From positions 289,176 through 353,175 of the forward strand of contig MWTB01000002.1 of assembly GCA_002050275.1 (NCBI GenBank): a stretch of 64,000 nt of DNA. Reading direction: 5' to 3'. Both the position numbers and the translations under genes were made by a program. The notes under the pieces were generated by a model. The model was not told the origin of the DNA. It saw nothing but the letters and a program-made list of their open reading frames with translations, and did no database searches. Below, in pieces: positions 24,075 to 33,248 of this stretch; positions within the stretch are counted from its first letter, which is position 1; every line of letters begins with the position of its first letter. The DNA is from Anaerolineae bacterium UTCFX1. GTDB taxonomy: Bacteria; Chloroflexota; Anaerolineae; Anaerolineales; Villigracilaceae.

Positions 24075-25316
24075 ATGGCGCCGGGAGATAAAATTCGCGT
24101 TCTCATCGTGGATGATGTTACGGAGACGCGCGAGAATATTCGCAAGCTTCTGCAATTTGAGTCTGACGTTGAAGTGGCGGGGATGGCGCGCACTGGGAAA
24201 GAGGCGATTCAAATTTCCCTAGACGCCAACCCGGATGTCATCCTTATGGATATTAATATGCCAGATATGGATGGAATCGCGGCGACGGAAGCAATTCGTT
24301 CGAGACAGCCCGCCGTTCAAGTTGTAATCCTATCCGTTCAGAACGATCAGAACTACATGCGCCGCGCCATGTTGGCTGGCGCGCGAGATTTTCTGACTAA
24401 GCCGTCGGTGGGCGACGAATTGATCTCAGCGATTCGCCGCGCTGGCATAATTGCACAGAGCGAGCGCGCTAAAGTTGCCGCGGCTCAACCCGTTGCGCCG
24501 GCGGGCGGCGTTGCATCCGCCGGTTTTAGTTACGGTGCGCGCGGGAAAATAATTACGGTCTACAGCCCAAAAGGCGGCGTGGGATGCACTACGTTAGCCG
24601 TAAATCTCGCCGTCGTCCTCAATAACGACGATACGCGCGTTGCGCTGGTAGATGCGAATTTGCAGTTCGGAAACGTCGCTATTTTTGTGAACGAACAAGG
24701 CAAGAACAGCATCGCTGATTTAGCGCCGCGCGTGGACGAGTTGGACGTTGAGATCGTAGAAGAAGTGATGATCAAACATGCGGCATCCGGTGTGCATATC
24801 CTTGCCGCGCCCAGCCGCCCCGAGAACGCCGAGAAAGTGACAGGCGATCAATTGGCGAAAATACTTGAATTCTTGCGCCAGATTTACGCCTATGTGATCG
24901 TGGACACCTCGTCGTATCTGACCGATAACACGCTGGCAGCGATCGATGAAAGCGATTTAATTATATTGCCGACGACGCAGGATATTCCGTCCGTCATCAG
25001 CAGTCAGTTATTTCTGGGCTTGCTGCAGACGCTTGGAACTGAACGAGAACGCGTTCTATTCGTGATGAATCGTTTTGATAAACGCATCAATATTACGCCG
25101 GAGCGCGTTGCGGAAAACTTAAAGCAGGAAGTTGTTGCGATTATTCCGCTCGATGAACAGACCGTTGTCAAGGCGGTCAATCAAGGCGTGCCGTTCATGC
25201 CGGAGAGCAGAAGTCAGCCGGCAGGACGAGGCATCTTGCAGCTTGCAGAGAAGGTTCGCGCGCGCGTATCTGCGTTAGAAGCGGACGGCGAAGCGGATCG
25301 TAAGGATAGGCGTTAA
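24075..25316 (+). CDS. cpaE: CpaE/TadZ-like protein: receiver domain plus ParA/MinD-type ATPase
   Basis: This 413-residue protein has an N-terminal receiver domain (VDDVTETRENI, phosphoacceptor Asp in PDVILMDINMPD, Lys in FLTKPS). A MinD/ParA-like ATPase follows (about residues 155-400). Its P loop is YSPKGGVGCTTLAVNL, where the second Lys of the deviant Walker A is replaced by Cys, as occurs in some TadZ proteins. TadZ/CpaE directs the polar or focal placement of the Tad machine. An intact receiver Asp suggests real phosphorylation. Weak ATPase activity is an inference from the Cys change. Confidence 0.88.
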   Translation: MAPGDKIRVLIVDDVTETRENIRKLLQFESDVEVAGMARTGKEAIQISLDANPDVILMDINMPDMDGIAATEAIRSRQPAVQVVILSVQNDQNYMRRAMLAGARDFLTKPSVGDELISAIRRAGIIAQSERAKVAAAQPVAPAGGVASAGFSYGARGKIITVYSPKGGVGCTTLAVNLAVVLNNDDTRVALVDANLQFGNVAIFVNEQGKNSIADLAPRVDELDVEIVEEVMIKHAASGVHILAAPSRPENAEKVTGDQLAKILEFLRQIYAYVIVDTSSYLTDNTLAAIDESDLIILPTTQDIPSVISSQLFLGLLQTLGTERERVLFVMNRFDKRINITPERVAENLKQEVVAIIPLDEQTVVKAVNQGVPFMPESRSQPAGRGILQLAEKVRARVSALEADGEADRKDRR

Positions 25317-25343
25317 GCGTAGTGGAAAGTCAGGTAAATTTCG

Positions 25344-26765
25344 ATGTCTCTATTGAAACGTATTGAACAAGGTCAAAGCAGCGGGACGCCTAACAATCCC
25401 GCTCCCTCCGGTCCCCCGAGCGGAGGCGGAGATAGTTCGCGGCTATCAAACTTGCAGGCGCGCCGTGTGAACGCGCCTGCGGCAGGCGCGCAAGCAGGTT
25501 CTTATTTCGATTTGAAGACTCGCGTGCAGAATAAATTGCTCTCCGAGTTAGACCCGTCTATGGATATCTCGCGGACGGAAGAAGTTAAGAAAACGATTCA
25601 GGATCTATTTGAACAGATTCTAGCGGAAGAAAATATCGTCCTGTCGCGCCCTGAGCGCGCACGTTTGTTCGAACAAATTACGGCGGAGATCCTGGGCTTC
25701 GGTCCGTTGCAGCCGCTTTTGGAAGATGAAACGGTCACTGAAATTATGGTGAACGGCGCGAAGAATTTATACGTTGAGCGCAAAGGCAGGATCCATCGCG
25801 TGCCGGTAACGTTTGAGAATAACGATCACGTTATGCGTATTATTGACCGCATTGTCGCTCCGTTGGGCCGCCGCATTGACGAATCCAGCCCGTATGTGGA
25901 CGCGCGCCTGCCGGACGGCTCGCGCGTAAATGCGGTCATTCCCCCGATCTCGCTGGTCGGACCAACGCTGACGATTCGTAAATTCTCGAAAAGCCCGATT
26001 ACGATCGAGCAACTGATCCAGTTTGGCTCTATTTCGGCGGAGGCGGTTCAATTTCTTAAGGCGTGCGTAGAAGCTCGTTTGAACGTTGTGATCTCCGGCG
26101 GCACTGGGTCTGGTAAGACAACGTTATTGAACATCCTTTCAAGCTTTATTCCCGACGATGAACGCATCTTGACTATCGAGAACGCCGCTGAATTACAGTT
26201 ACGACAGGAGCATGTCGTAACTTTGGAATCGCGCCCGCCAAACATTGAAGGACGCGGCGAGATTACGATCCGACAGTTGGTGATTAATGCTCTGCGTATG
26301 CGCCCCGATCGTATCGTCGTCGGTGAGATTCGCGATGAAGCGGCGTTAGATATGTTGCAGGCGATGAATACAGGTCACGATGGATCTATGACGACCTTGC
26401 ACTCCAACAGCCCGCGCGATACGCTTTCGCGTTTAGAGACGATGACGTTGATGGCGGGTATGGATTTGCCGTCGCGCGCGATTCGCGAACAGATCACTTC
26501 GGCGGTTGACGTTGTTTGCCATCAGGAACGTATGCGCGACGGCACGCGCAAGGTGACCAACATCACCGAAGTCAGCGGCATGGAAGGCGATGTGATCACC
26601 ATGACCGACATCTTTGTGTTTGAGCAAACAGGCATCGAAAATGGACAGATCGTCGGGCGGCTCAGACCGAGCGGTTTGCGTCCCAAATTTATTGATAAGA
26701 TCGAAGCGGCGGGCATTAACCTGCCCCCGTCTATCTTTGGAATTGGAGAGAGGCGACGTTACTAG
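25344..26765 (+). CDS. cpaF: CpaF/TadA secretion ATPase
   Basis: This 473-residue hexameric ATPase powers the Tad apparatus. It has the N-terminal all-helical domain after a Pro/Gly-rich tail, then the ATPase with [20 protein letters not shown], Walker [17 protein letters not shown], the Asp and His boxes ([26 protein letters not shown]), and Walker [20 protein letters not shown]. The length fits the family. It lies 27 bases after cpaE. Confidence 0.95.
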   Translation: MSLLKRIEQGQSSGTPNNPAPSGPPSGGGDSSRLSNLQARRVNAPAAGAQAGSYFDLKTRVQNKLLSELDPSMDISRTEEVKKTIQDLFEQILAEENIVLSRPERARLFEQITAEILGFGPLQPLLEDETVTEIMVNGAKNLYVERKGRIHRVPVTFENNDHVMRIIDRIVAPLGRRIDESSPYVDARLPDGSRVNAVIPPISLVGPTLTIRKFSKSPITIEQLIQFGSISAEAVQFLKACVEARLNVVISGGTGSGKTTLLNILSSFIPDDERILTIENAAELQLRQEHVVTLESRPPNIEGRGEITIRQLVINALRMRPDRIVVGEIRDEAALDMLQAMNTGHDGSMTTLHSNSPRDTLSRLETMTLMAGMDLPSRAIREQITSAVDVVCHQERMRDGTRKVTNITEVSGMEGDVITMTDIFVFEQTGIENGQIVGRLRPSGLRPKFIDKIEAAGINLPPSIFGIGERRRY

Positions 26766-26784
26766 AACGAGTCGTTAAGCGGAA

Positions 26785-27765
26785 ATGACCCTTCTTTCTA
26801 TCATTGCAATCGGCGGAAGCATTCTTCTCGTTCTGCTCATTATTGGAGCGGTGGCGACTGTGTTGAACGAGCGTTCGCTTGTCGAAGAGCGGCTGGGGAG
26901 ATTTCTAGACGATGAAAAGCCTGCCACGAACGCCAAAGAGAAGGAAGATACTCTTGTCACCGAATGGCTGAATCGTAGAGTTGCGCGCTCAGAATCGGGC
27001 GGTCGGATTGCGCGCGAACTCGCGCGCGCCGATATGAAATTGAAGGTCGCCGAATATTACGCGTTGATCGTTATCGCGGTAATTGGCTTGTCTACGTTAG
27101 GCTATCTAATTCAGCCGCGCAATGGTTGGATTTCAGCCTTAATTGGAGGCGTGATCGGCTTCTTCGCCCCCCGATTTTACGTCAAGCGCCGGCAAGCGCA
27201 ACGCTTGAAACAATTTAACAGCCAATTGTCTGACATGCTGAATTTGATGGTCAACGGTCTGCGCGCTGGCTATTCGACGCCGCAGGCGTTGGAAGCGGTG
27301 AGCCGCGAAATGCCCTCTCCGATTTCAGATGAATTTAGGCGCTTAGTGCAAGAGCTGCAGATCGGCATACCGATGGAGAAAGCCTTGGACAACCTCCTGC
27401 GGCGCATCCCCAGCGAAGACCTTGATTTTGTCGTTACGGCGATTAATGTCCAGCGCGAAGTGGGCGGCAATCTCTCTGAAATATTAGACACGATCTCCTT
27501 CACCATTCGCGAACGAGTGCGCATCAAAGGTGAAATTGGCGTATTAACCGCATCGGTCCGCGCCTCTGGAACGATCTTGTCGTTGATCCCGGTCTTTCTG
27601 ACGCTTGCGCTGTGGTTTGTCAGCCCTGAATATCTCTCCAATTTCTTCGATTCAAGCAGCGGATTGCCGCAGCCGATGTGCGGCATTATTGCCGTAGTCG
27701 TCATTATTACGATGATCGTTTCGGGTTATCTGATCATGATGAAGATCGCGGATATCGAGGTGTAG
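26785..27765 (+). CDS. tadB: TadB-like inner-membrane platform protein
   Basis: This 326-residue type II secretion F-family protein has an N-terminal helix (about residues 5-25), a pair of helices around 85-120, the cytoplasmic F domain (LSDMLNLMVNGLRAGYSTPQ, DNLLRRIPSEDLDFVVTAIN) and a C-terminal helix pair. TadB and TadC form the membrane platform on which CpaF acts. The next gene begins 1 base after its stop. Confidence 0.9.
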   Translation: MTLLSIIAIGGSILLVLLIIGAVATVLNERSLVEERLGRFLDDEKPATNAKEKEDTLVTEWLNRRVARSESGGRIARELARADMKLKVAEYYALIVIAVIGLSTLGYLIQPRNGWISALIGGVIGFFAPRFYVKRRQAQRLKQFNSQLSDMLNLMVNGLRAGYSTPQALEAVSREMPSPISDEFRRLVQELQIGIPMEKALDNLLRRIPSEDLDFVVTAINVQREVGGNLSEILDTISFTIRERVRIKGEIGVLTASVRASGTILSLIPVFLTLALWFVSPEYLSNFFDSSSGLPQPMCGIIAVVVIITMIVSGYLIMMKIADIEV

Positions 27766-27766
27766 T

Positions 27767-28705
27767 ATGTTGGGTTTGATTATTTTCTTTGCAGTCTTGC
27801 TTGTTGTAGCCATAGCGGTCGTTGTCTTTGCTCGTCGAAATGCGCCGCAAGGCGGCGACATAGACGACCCGTTGCAGGCGCGGCTGGCGGAGTTTATCCA
27901 GCGCGGCGACGACGTGCAGTCGCTTGAACAGGTCGAAATGTCCCAGTCGTTCACCGACCGCGTGCTGATTCCGATGGTGAATAAACTGGGCGAACTTTCG
28001 GCGCGTTTTACGCCTCAAAAGATGGTTCAAGATACCGATCGTCAGTTGGAATTGGCTGGCAACCCTTGGCCTATTAGCGCCCCTACTTTTGTTGCGATTC
28101 GCTTTACTCTGATGTTATTGTTGGGCGGGCTTATGGTTATGATGGTCACCCTCTCGCCGCCAGCCAAGTCTAGCGATGGTTTCCTGTATATCGGCGGAGG
28201 AGCTTTCGGAGGATTCTTTCTGCCTCATTTGATGCTGTCGGGACGCGTTAGAAATAGACAGAAAGAGATCAGAAAGGCAATGCCTGACGCTCTCGATCTA
28301 TTGACTGTTTGCGTAGAAGCGGGATTAAGCTTCGACTCGGCAATGCAGCGCGTAAGCGAGAAATGGGAGAATCAACTTTCGCTGGCATTTGCTCGCACTA
28401 TTCGCGAGGTGCAACTGGGCAAGACGCGACGCGAAGCCTTGCGCGATATGGCGGATCGTCTAGGCGTTGCGGAAATGTCCAGCTTTGTTGCGGCGTTGAT
28501 CCAAAGTGAAATGCTCGGCGTAAGCATGGCGCGAGTATTGCGTATTCAATCCGACCAAATGCGTGTGAAGCGTCGTCAGTTGGCGGAAGAGGAAGCGCAC
28601 AAGGCGCCTGTCAAGATGGTTATTCCAATGGCGTTATTGGTCTTTCCGACGATTATGATCATTATTCTAACTCCCGCCGCGTTGCAAGTTGCGGGGTCGC
28701 TCTAG
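27767..28705 (+). CDS. tadC: TadC-like inner-membrane platform protein
   Basis: This 312-residue T2SF-domain protein has an N-terminal helix (residues 2-22), helices near 105-150, the F domain (RKAMPDALDLLTVCVEAGLS, DMADRLGVAEMSSFVAALIQ) and a C-terminal helix (VIPMALLVFPTIMIIILTP). It pairs with TadB. No pilin, prepilin peptidase, TadE/F or secretin gene follows; the next gene is comF. Confidence 0.9.
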   Translation: MLGLIIFFAVLLVVAIAVVVFARRNAPQGGDIDDPLQARLAEFIQRGDDVQSLEQVEMSQSFTDRVLIPMVNKLGELSARFTPQKMVQDTDRQLELAGNPWPISAPTFVAIRFTLMLLLGGLMVMMVTLSPPAKSSDGFLYIGGGAFGGFFLPHLMLSGRVRNRQKEIRKAMPDALDLLTVCVEAGLSFDSAMQRVSEKWENQLSLAFARTIREVQLGKTRREALRDMADRLGVAEMSSFVAALIQSEMLGVSMARVLRIQSDQMRVKRRQLAEEEAHKAPVKMVIPMALLVFPTIMIIILTPAALQVAGSL

Positions 28706-28769
28706 GAGAATAGAATTTGACGTTGCATTAAAAAGACAGCGACGCTGAGAAATATATTTTTAGGTTGAC

Positions 28770-29507
28770 ATGAAGGGAATCCCCTGGTCGTATCGTTTCT
28801 ACCGATGGGGTTGGAGCGGGATGGATTTGCTCTTTCCGCCAATGTGTGGCGGATGCGGTCAGATAGGCTCGCGCTGGTGTGAAATATGTAAGGGGCGCGT
28901 CGCGCGAATTCGCGAACCGTTTTGCACGAAGTGCGGGACTCCCACGCTTAACAACGATATTTGCGAGAAATGTTTATCGAATCCGCCCAGCTATCGCGCC
29001 TTGCGATCGTGGGCGGGTTTTGAGTCGCCAGTGCGAGATGCGCTTCTTGCAGTCAAATATCATCGTAATATTGGATTGGCGGACGCAATTGCAACGGATA
29101 TGCTCGAGTTTGTGCGTTCGCTGCAATGGATGATGGAGATTCTGATTCCTGTTCCTTCGGGAGCGGCGCGTTTAAGAGAGAGAGGATATAATCAGGTTGC
29201 GCTGATTGCGCGTCCGCTTGCTTACGAGTTGGGTGTTGCGTACGCGCCGAATGGCTTGAGAAGAGCGCGCGAGACTCGCTCGCAAGTCGGCTTGAACGCC
29301 TCTGAACGACGCGAAAATGTTCGAGGGGCGTATCGCGCCGATCCATCGGTTGTGGAGCGCAAGTCTATTGTACTGATGGACGATGTGGCTACAACGGGCG
29401 CCACTATCTCTGCTTGTGCAGAGGCGCTGGTCGCCGCAGGCGCGACGGAAGTGCGCGCGTTGACGGTAGCTCGCGCGCATGCTCGCCATGATCTAAATCG
29501 CGTTTGA
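28770..29507 (+). CDS. comF: ComF-family phosphoribosyltransferase-like protein
   Basis: This 245-residue protein has an N-terminal double zinc ribbon (CGGCGQIG, WCEICKG, CTKCGTP, CEKC). The C-terminal PRTase fold has the PRPP loop IVLMDDVATTGATI and the RERGYNQVALIARPL segment. ComF proteins are linked to DNA uptake in competent bacteria, but the gene is widely kept in non-competent ones. Its place after the Tad-like genes may reflect a link with DNA or surface uptake; this is inference. Confidence 0.9.
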   Translation: MKGIPWSYRFYRWGWSGMDLLFPPMCGGCGQIGSRWCEICKGRVARIREPFCTKCGTPTLNNDICEKCLSNPPSYRALRSWAGFESPVRDALLAVKYHRNIGLADAIATDMLEFVRSLQWMMEILIPVPSGAARLRERGYNQVALIARPLAYELGVAYAPNGLRRARETRSQVGLNASERRENVRGAYRADPSVVERKSIVLMDDVATTGATISACAEALVAAGATEVRALTVARAHARHDLNRV

Positions 29508-29559
29508 TTTGCATGAACGCGCGTTGCAGAAACACGATAATCATAGAGGAGGTCCTGCC

Positions 29560-30126
29560 ATGACAAGCAAGATCGAAGTCCAAGCGCGGAATATGCGGTT
29601 AACCGACAATACGCGCGAATATGTAGAAACGAAAGCGGCTAAACTAGAACGATACCTTCAAGAGATAGACGAAATATACGTTGAACTTTCTCACGAGAAG
29701 ACTGCGCGCCAAGCCGACGACCGTTTTGTTGCGCAGATGACGGTGCGCGGTAAGGGAGTTTTGCTGCGCACAGAAGAGCGTTCGGATAATTTGCATGCAG
29801 CGTTCGACGAGGCTTGGGACAAAATGCAACGCCAGATCGAACGGTACAAGGGCAAACATCATCGCACTCGCGGCGATGGACGCTCTGCCGCCGAAGCCGT
29901 GGTAGAAGAAGCGCTGGTGGATGAAACCGGCGAATTGATGCCGCTGATCGTCAAGCGTAAAAAATTCGTTCTCTTGCCGATGGATGAGAATGAGGCGATG
30001 GAGCAAATGCGCTTGCTTGGGCACGACGATTTTTTTATCTTCTTCAACGCAGAGAAGAACGCCGTGCAAGTGTTGTATCGCCGGCGTAACGGCTCATACG
30101 GCTTGATCGAGCCGGTGATCGGCTAG
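29560..30126 (+). CDS. hpf: Long-form ribosome hibernation promoting factor
   Basis: This 188-residue protein has the S30AE/RaiA N-terminal domain (VQARNMRLTDNTREYVETKA, then ADDRFVAQMTVRGKG) and the C-terminal dimerisation domain (IVKRKKFVLLPMDENEAMEQ, GHDDFFIFFNAE) that drives formation of 100S ribosomes. The start MTSKIEVQ is fixed by the strong GAGGAGG upstream. The full C-terminal domain marks the long HPF form. Confidence 0.95.
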   Translation: MTSKIEVQARNMRLTDNTREYVETKAAKLERYLQEIDEIYVELSHEKTARQADDRFVAQMTVRGKGVLLRTEERSDNLHAAFDEAWDKMQRQIERYKGKHHRTRGDGRSAAEAVVEEALVDETGELMPLIVKRKKFVLLPMDENEAMEQMRLLGHDDFFIFFNAEKNAVQVLYRRRNGSYGLIEPVIG

Positions 30127-30143
30127 CGTAACGCGGAAATAAT

Positions 30144-30174
30144 GTTCAGCCCGACGAAAATAGTCGGGCTGAAC
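30144..30174 (+). terminator. Strong hairpin without U-tract between hpf and folE
   Basis: A perfect 12-bp stem GTTCAGCCCGAC / GTCGGGCTGAAC (30144-30155, 30163-30174) with a 7-base loop lies 17 bases after the hpf stop. It is followed by GCTTAAGGAGC, not a T run, so it is a weak terminator at best. It may instead protect the hpf mRNA 3' end or set the folE level. The folE Shine-Dalgarno begins 4 bases later. Confidence 0.5.
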
Positions 30175-30189
30175 GCTTAAGGAGCGAGA

Positions 30190-30813
30190 ATGGAATCGGA
30201 TGAGATCTCGCGAGAAGAACAAGACGTTAGAAACAACGAGCACGAGAATGTCAGCCGTATTGTCCGCGAATTGATCGAGGCGATCGGCGAAGACCCTCAG
30301 CGTGAAGGCTTGGCGAACACGCCGCGCCGCGTGGCGCGAATGTACACGGAGTTGTTGAGCGGTTATACAGCAGATCCCGAACGTCTTGTAAACGGCGCGC
30401 TTTTTAACGTGACATACGACGAGATGATCGTCGTGCGCGATATTGAATTTTATAGTTTGTGTGAGCATCATATGCTCCCGTTTATTGGGCGTGCGCATGT
30501 CGCTTACATTCCCGCTGGGCAGGTGATCGGGTTGTCGAAAATTCCGCGCATTGTAGATATGTATGCGCGGCGCTTGCAGATTCAAGAACGCATGACGCGT
30601 CAGATCGCGGATCTTCTTCAAGACATTTTAAATCCGCATGGCGTGGCAGTGGTCGTGGAGGGAATGCACATGTGTGCGATGATGCGCGGCGTGAAGAAAC
30701 ATGATGCGCGCATGACGACTTCGGCGATGCACGGATCGTTCCGCGCGAATGCGGCGACGCGACAGGAATTTCTAGAGAATATCAGCCGTGGATCCAAACC
30801 GCTTCAATTATAA
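30190..30813 (+). CDS. folE: GTP cyclohydrolase I
   Basis: This 207-residue enzyme converts GTP to 7,8-dihydroneopterin triphosphate, the first step of folate and pterin synthesis. Zinc ligands are in [18 protein letters not shown] and [10 protein letters not shown]; the active-site segment [20 protein letters not shown] is intact. It starts after AAGGAGCG. The other folate genes lie just downstream on the opposite strand. Confidence 0.97.
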   Translation: MESDEISREEQDVRNNEHENVSRIVRELIEAIGEDPQREGLANTPRRVARMYTELLSGYTADPERLVNGALFNVTYDEMIVVRDIEFYSLCEHHMLPFIGRAHVAYIPAGQVIGLSKIPRIVDMYARRLQIQERMTRQIADLLQDILNPHGVAVVVEGMHMCAMMRGVKKHDARMTTSAMHGSFRANAATRQEFLENISRGSKPLQL

Positions 30814-30869
30814 AAGGCGCGATCTGTCGTAGAGGCGCGTATGTGTTTGGCGCGGTAAGGAGCGCTTTC

Positions 30870-31352
30870 TTAAGAACGGAGCGATAATTCCTGATGCGGC
30901 TTCATCCAGATATGCCGGCGGAGGCGCGTCGCTGTTTCTGCGATCGTCTCGCCCGTTTCTGGATTTTGAAGAGTGGGATAGATCTCCGCTAAAGGCGCGA
31001 CAACAAACGCTTGTCTCAGCCAGCGCCCATTGACGATCTCGTCGTCGAAAACGATGATGTCAATGTCAATCGTTCGAGGCGCATACTTATCTCTGCTGCG
31101 TCGGCGCTCCAGTTTGGTCTCAATGAATTGAATAACGTCAGATTTTAATTCGTCGCGCGAGAACGGCGCTTGATACGACAAGCAGGCGTTCAGATAATTA
31201 TCGCCGCCGCCGCCCACAGGTTGAGATTCCCATATGCTGGAAATTTCCACAATCTGTCCACGCTGTGCGAGCAGTTGCGTCGCTCGCGGCAGGTTGATCT
31301 CCGACTCAATGTTCGATCCTAAGCTTAAATACGCGACGTGCAATTTACTCAT
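30870..31352 (-). CDS. folK: 2-amino-4-hydroxy-6-hydroxymethyldihydropteridine diphosphokinase
   Basis: This 160-residue HPPK activates the pterin for joining to p-aminobenzoate. Family features are YLSLGSNIESEINLPRA, YLNACLSYQA and the metal-binding segment RTIDIDIIVFDDEIVN. The start MSKLHV overlaps the folB stop by 8 bases. A longer frame upstream is only overlap with folB. It is the last gene of the minus-strand folate operon. Confidence 0.95.
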   Translation of the reverse strand: MSKLHVAYLSLGSNIESEINLPRATQLLAQRGQIVEISSIWESQPVGGGGDNYLNACLSYQAPFSRDELKSDVIQFIETKLERRRSRDKYAPRTIDIDIIVFDDEIVNGRWLRQAFVVAPLAEIYPTLQNPETGETIAETATRLRRHIWMKPHQELSLRS

Positions 31353-31701
31353 CTCGGCTGCGCTCGATCTCCACGCCGACTGATTCGGCGAAGCGCACTG
31401 CGCCCGGCTTTTCCACGCGGACGACAACCTTTTGCGCGTTTTCATCCTCCAAGCAGAGTTTTGCCAGATCGTTCGCCAGCGCTTCCACAGTGAGGCGTTG
31501 CGCGCTTTCGGCATGCGCCATCACTTTTTTCGACATCTTGCTGTAGTCTACGCAGTCGTTGATATGATCGGTTTCCGCCGCGCGGCGCGTATCGGTGAAA
31601 ATGACGATATTGATTAGGATGTTTTGAGCGCGGCGGCGTTCCCAGTCATTGATGCCGATAATGCCGCGGACGAGCAGATCTTTGATAATGATTTTGTCCA
31701 T
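31345..31701 (-). CDS. folB: Dihydroneopterin aldolase
   Basis: This 118-residue enzyme cleaves dihydroneopterin to the hydroxymethyl pterin used by FolK. Motifs are DLLVRGIIGINDWERRRAQN (the catalytic Glu of this segment), VDYSKMSKKV and KPGAVRFAESVGVEIERS. AAAGGA precedes the ATG. It overlaps folK. Confidence 0.95.
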   Translation of the reverse strand: MDKIIIKDLLVRGIIGINDWERRRAQNILINIVIFTDTRRAAETDHINDCVDYSKMSKKVMAHAESAQRLTVEALANDLAKLCLEDENAQKVVVRVEKPGAVRFAESVGVEIERSRDE

Positions 31702-31772
31702 TGTTTGAGAATCCTTTTAATGTGTGTGTAGGCGAATTGAAGCTATGAATATTGCTGAATAAAGCAGGCGCG

Positions 31773-32501
31773 TTAAACGAGATTTCGTCCACCGTCTACA
31801 TGGATAATCTCGCCGGTGATATATGCGGGAGATGTAAGCAGGAAGAGTAACGCTTGTTCCACTTCACGCTCTTGCGCCCAACGTTTCATTGGGACATTTT
31901 TTATGATCTCAGGCGAAGCGTTCCCGTCGGTGGGCGGGAGGATCGCGCCGAGCGCCAAACCGTTGACGACGATCTTCGGCGCGAGCGCGATTGCCATGGA
32001 TTTTGTCAACGCCGCCAGCGCTGACTTGCTGATCGTGTAGGGGAAGTGGTCCGCGCCGGGGCGCAGAGCGCGCCAGTCGAGGATATTGATTATGCGAGCG
32101 CCTTCATCCGCTTGGCGGGCAAAGGCTTGGCTGAGCAAAAACGGCGCGGTTAGATTAAGGGCGAGATGACCGTTCCAATCTGTGAGCGTGGTTGCGTTGA
32201 ATGAGAGCGGCTCGAAGATGGCGGCGCTGTTGACGAGAAAATGCAGAGGTGTGGATTTGTTGACCAGCCGAATTAGTTCTTCTGTCTGAGTTGAGTCGCT
32301 CAAATCTGCTTGAAAGACCCATGCGCGTTTACCGAGACTTGTAATTTCAACGCGCAGCGATTCGGCGTCTGCTTGAGAGTGCGCGTGATGGATGGCGATG
32401 TTTGCGCCGGCGCGCGCGCATGCCAGCGCGAACGCCCGTCCGAGTCGCCGCGCCGCGCCGGTGATGAGAATAGTTTTGTTTGTTAATGCTTGTGAGTCCA
32501 T
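31773..32501 (-). CDS. SDR-family reductase, probable pteridine/dihydrofolate reductase (FolM/PTR1-like)
   Basis: This 242-residue Rossmann enzyme has the cofactor loop ITGAARRLGRAFAL, with RR in place of the usual second Gly pattern, as in pteridine reductases. It has LVNSAAIFEPLSF where PTR1 and FolM have an NNAS-F motif, and the catalytic YTISK. In the folate operon it is a good candidate for reduction of dihydrofolate or dihydropterin, and no folA is seen in the window. A TACAAT box (32509-32514) lies 7 bases before the ATG with no Shine-Dalgarno, so a separate leaderless transcript is possible. Other SDR substrates cannot be excluded. Confidence 0.75.
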   Translation of the reverse strand: MDSQALTNKTILITGAARRLGRAFALACARAGANIAIHHAHSQADAESLRVEITSLGKRAWVFQADLSDSTQTEELIRLVNKSTPLHFLVNSAAIFEPLSFNATTLTDWNGHLALNLTAPFLLSQAFARQADEGARIINILDWRALRPGADHFPYTISKSALAALTKSMAIALAPKIVVNGLALGAILPPTDGNASPEIIKNVPMKRWAQEREVEQALLFLLTSPAYITGEIIHVDGGRNLV

Positions 32502-32516
32502 ATGGAAAATTGTAAT

Positions 32517-33248
32517 CTATTCGTTTTCGCCTTTGTGCGTGAGCAGCCTGTCGTAAGCGATTAAGGTTGCGGCAAGCGTTAGCCAGGCGACGATCTGCGC
32601 CCGTCGAAACCCGTCGAGAATTAATGCGCTGTCTCCGCGAAAGGCTTCGAGGAAGAGATGCGCTCCCGCACTGAGTGCGGTGAAGTAGAGGAAGAGGGCG
32701 CCTGGAAATAGTTCCGGTTTGCGGAACCAGATTAAGCCGAAGATAACCAGCGAGGCGATCAGCGCATAGATTTGAGTTGGGTGCCGCGTCGCGCTCCATA
32801 AGTCAATGCCCCATGGTAGAGACGTGGGAGCGCCGAAGGCTGTCCCGGCGGCGAGGTGAGAGAGGTGAATGCCGATGGCGAGAAAAGCGGAAATGGGAGT
32901 GAGCGCATCAAGCGCGTTCCAGAACGAAAGATTTTGTCTTTTTCCGTAAACGATTCCTACGAGAATTCCGGTGACGATCCCGCCAAAGGAATCGAATAGA
33001 TCAATATTAAGAGAAAATAGACTTAGCGGAGAACCTACGAAGGCGGAATAATTTGCCAATGCAAAGAGCGCTCGTCCGCCGATGAGATAGCCGAACAACG
33101 AATAAAAAACGAGATTGTTTAACCTCTCTTTTGAGATGCCATACTGTTCGCTTCGTTTTTCTGCGAAGGCGAGCCCGATCCACAGCGCGGCGATAAGGAG
33201 AATTAGGTCGCGAGGAGGGGCGAAGAGAGCGCGGAAAATTTCAATCAT
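32517..33248 (-). CDS. Lgt-like membrane protein lacking key catalytic residues
   Basis: This 243-residue protein with seven predicted helices resembles prolipoprotein diacylglyceryl transferase. Lgt-like segments are YLIGGRALFALANY, FGGIVTGILVG and RHPTQIYALIASLVIFG. However, the essential His of the HGG motif is Phe here. The Lgt signature with Arg, Asn and Glu (GRxGNFxNGE region) reads GIHLSHLAAGTAFG, so those residues are absent. It is therefore unlikely to be a standard Lgt. Its start overlaps the TlpA-like stop by 4 bases, so the two act together. Confidence 0.7.
   Translation of the reverse strand: MIEIFRALFAPPRDLILLIAALWIGLAFAEKRSEQYGISKERLNNLVFYSLFGYLIGGRALFALANYSAFVGSPLSLFSLNIDLFDSFGGIVTGILVGIVYGKRQNLSFWNALDALTPISAFLAIGIHLSHLAAGTAFGAPTSLPWGIDLWSATRHPTQIYALIASLVIFGLIWFRKPELFPGALFLYFTALSAGAHLFLEAFRGDSALILDGFRRAQIVAWLTLAATLIAYDRLLTHKGENE

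Noticed and set aside
31353..31514. Long N-terminal extension of FolK
   Set aside because: It overlaps folB in another frame, and the HPPK fold begins at MSKLHVAYLSLGSN.
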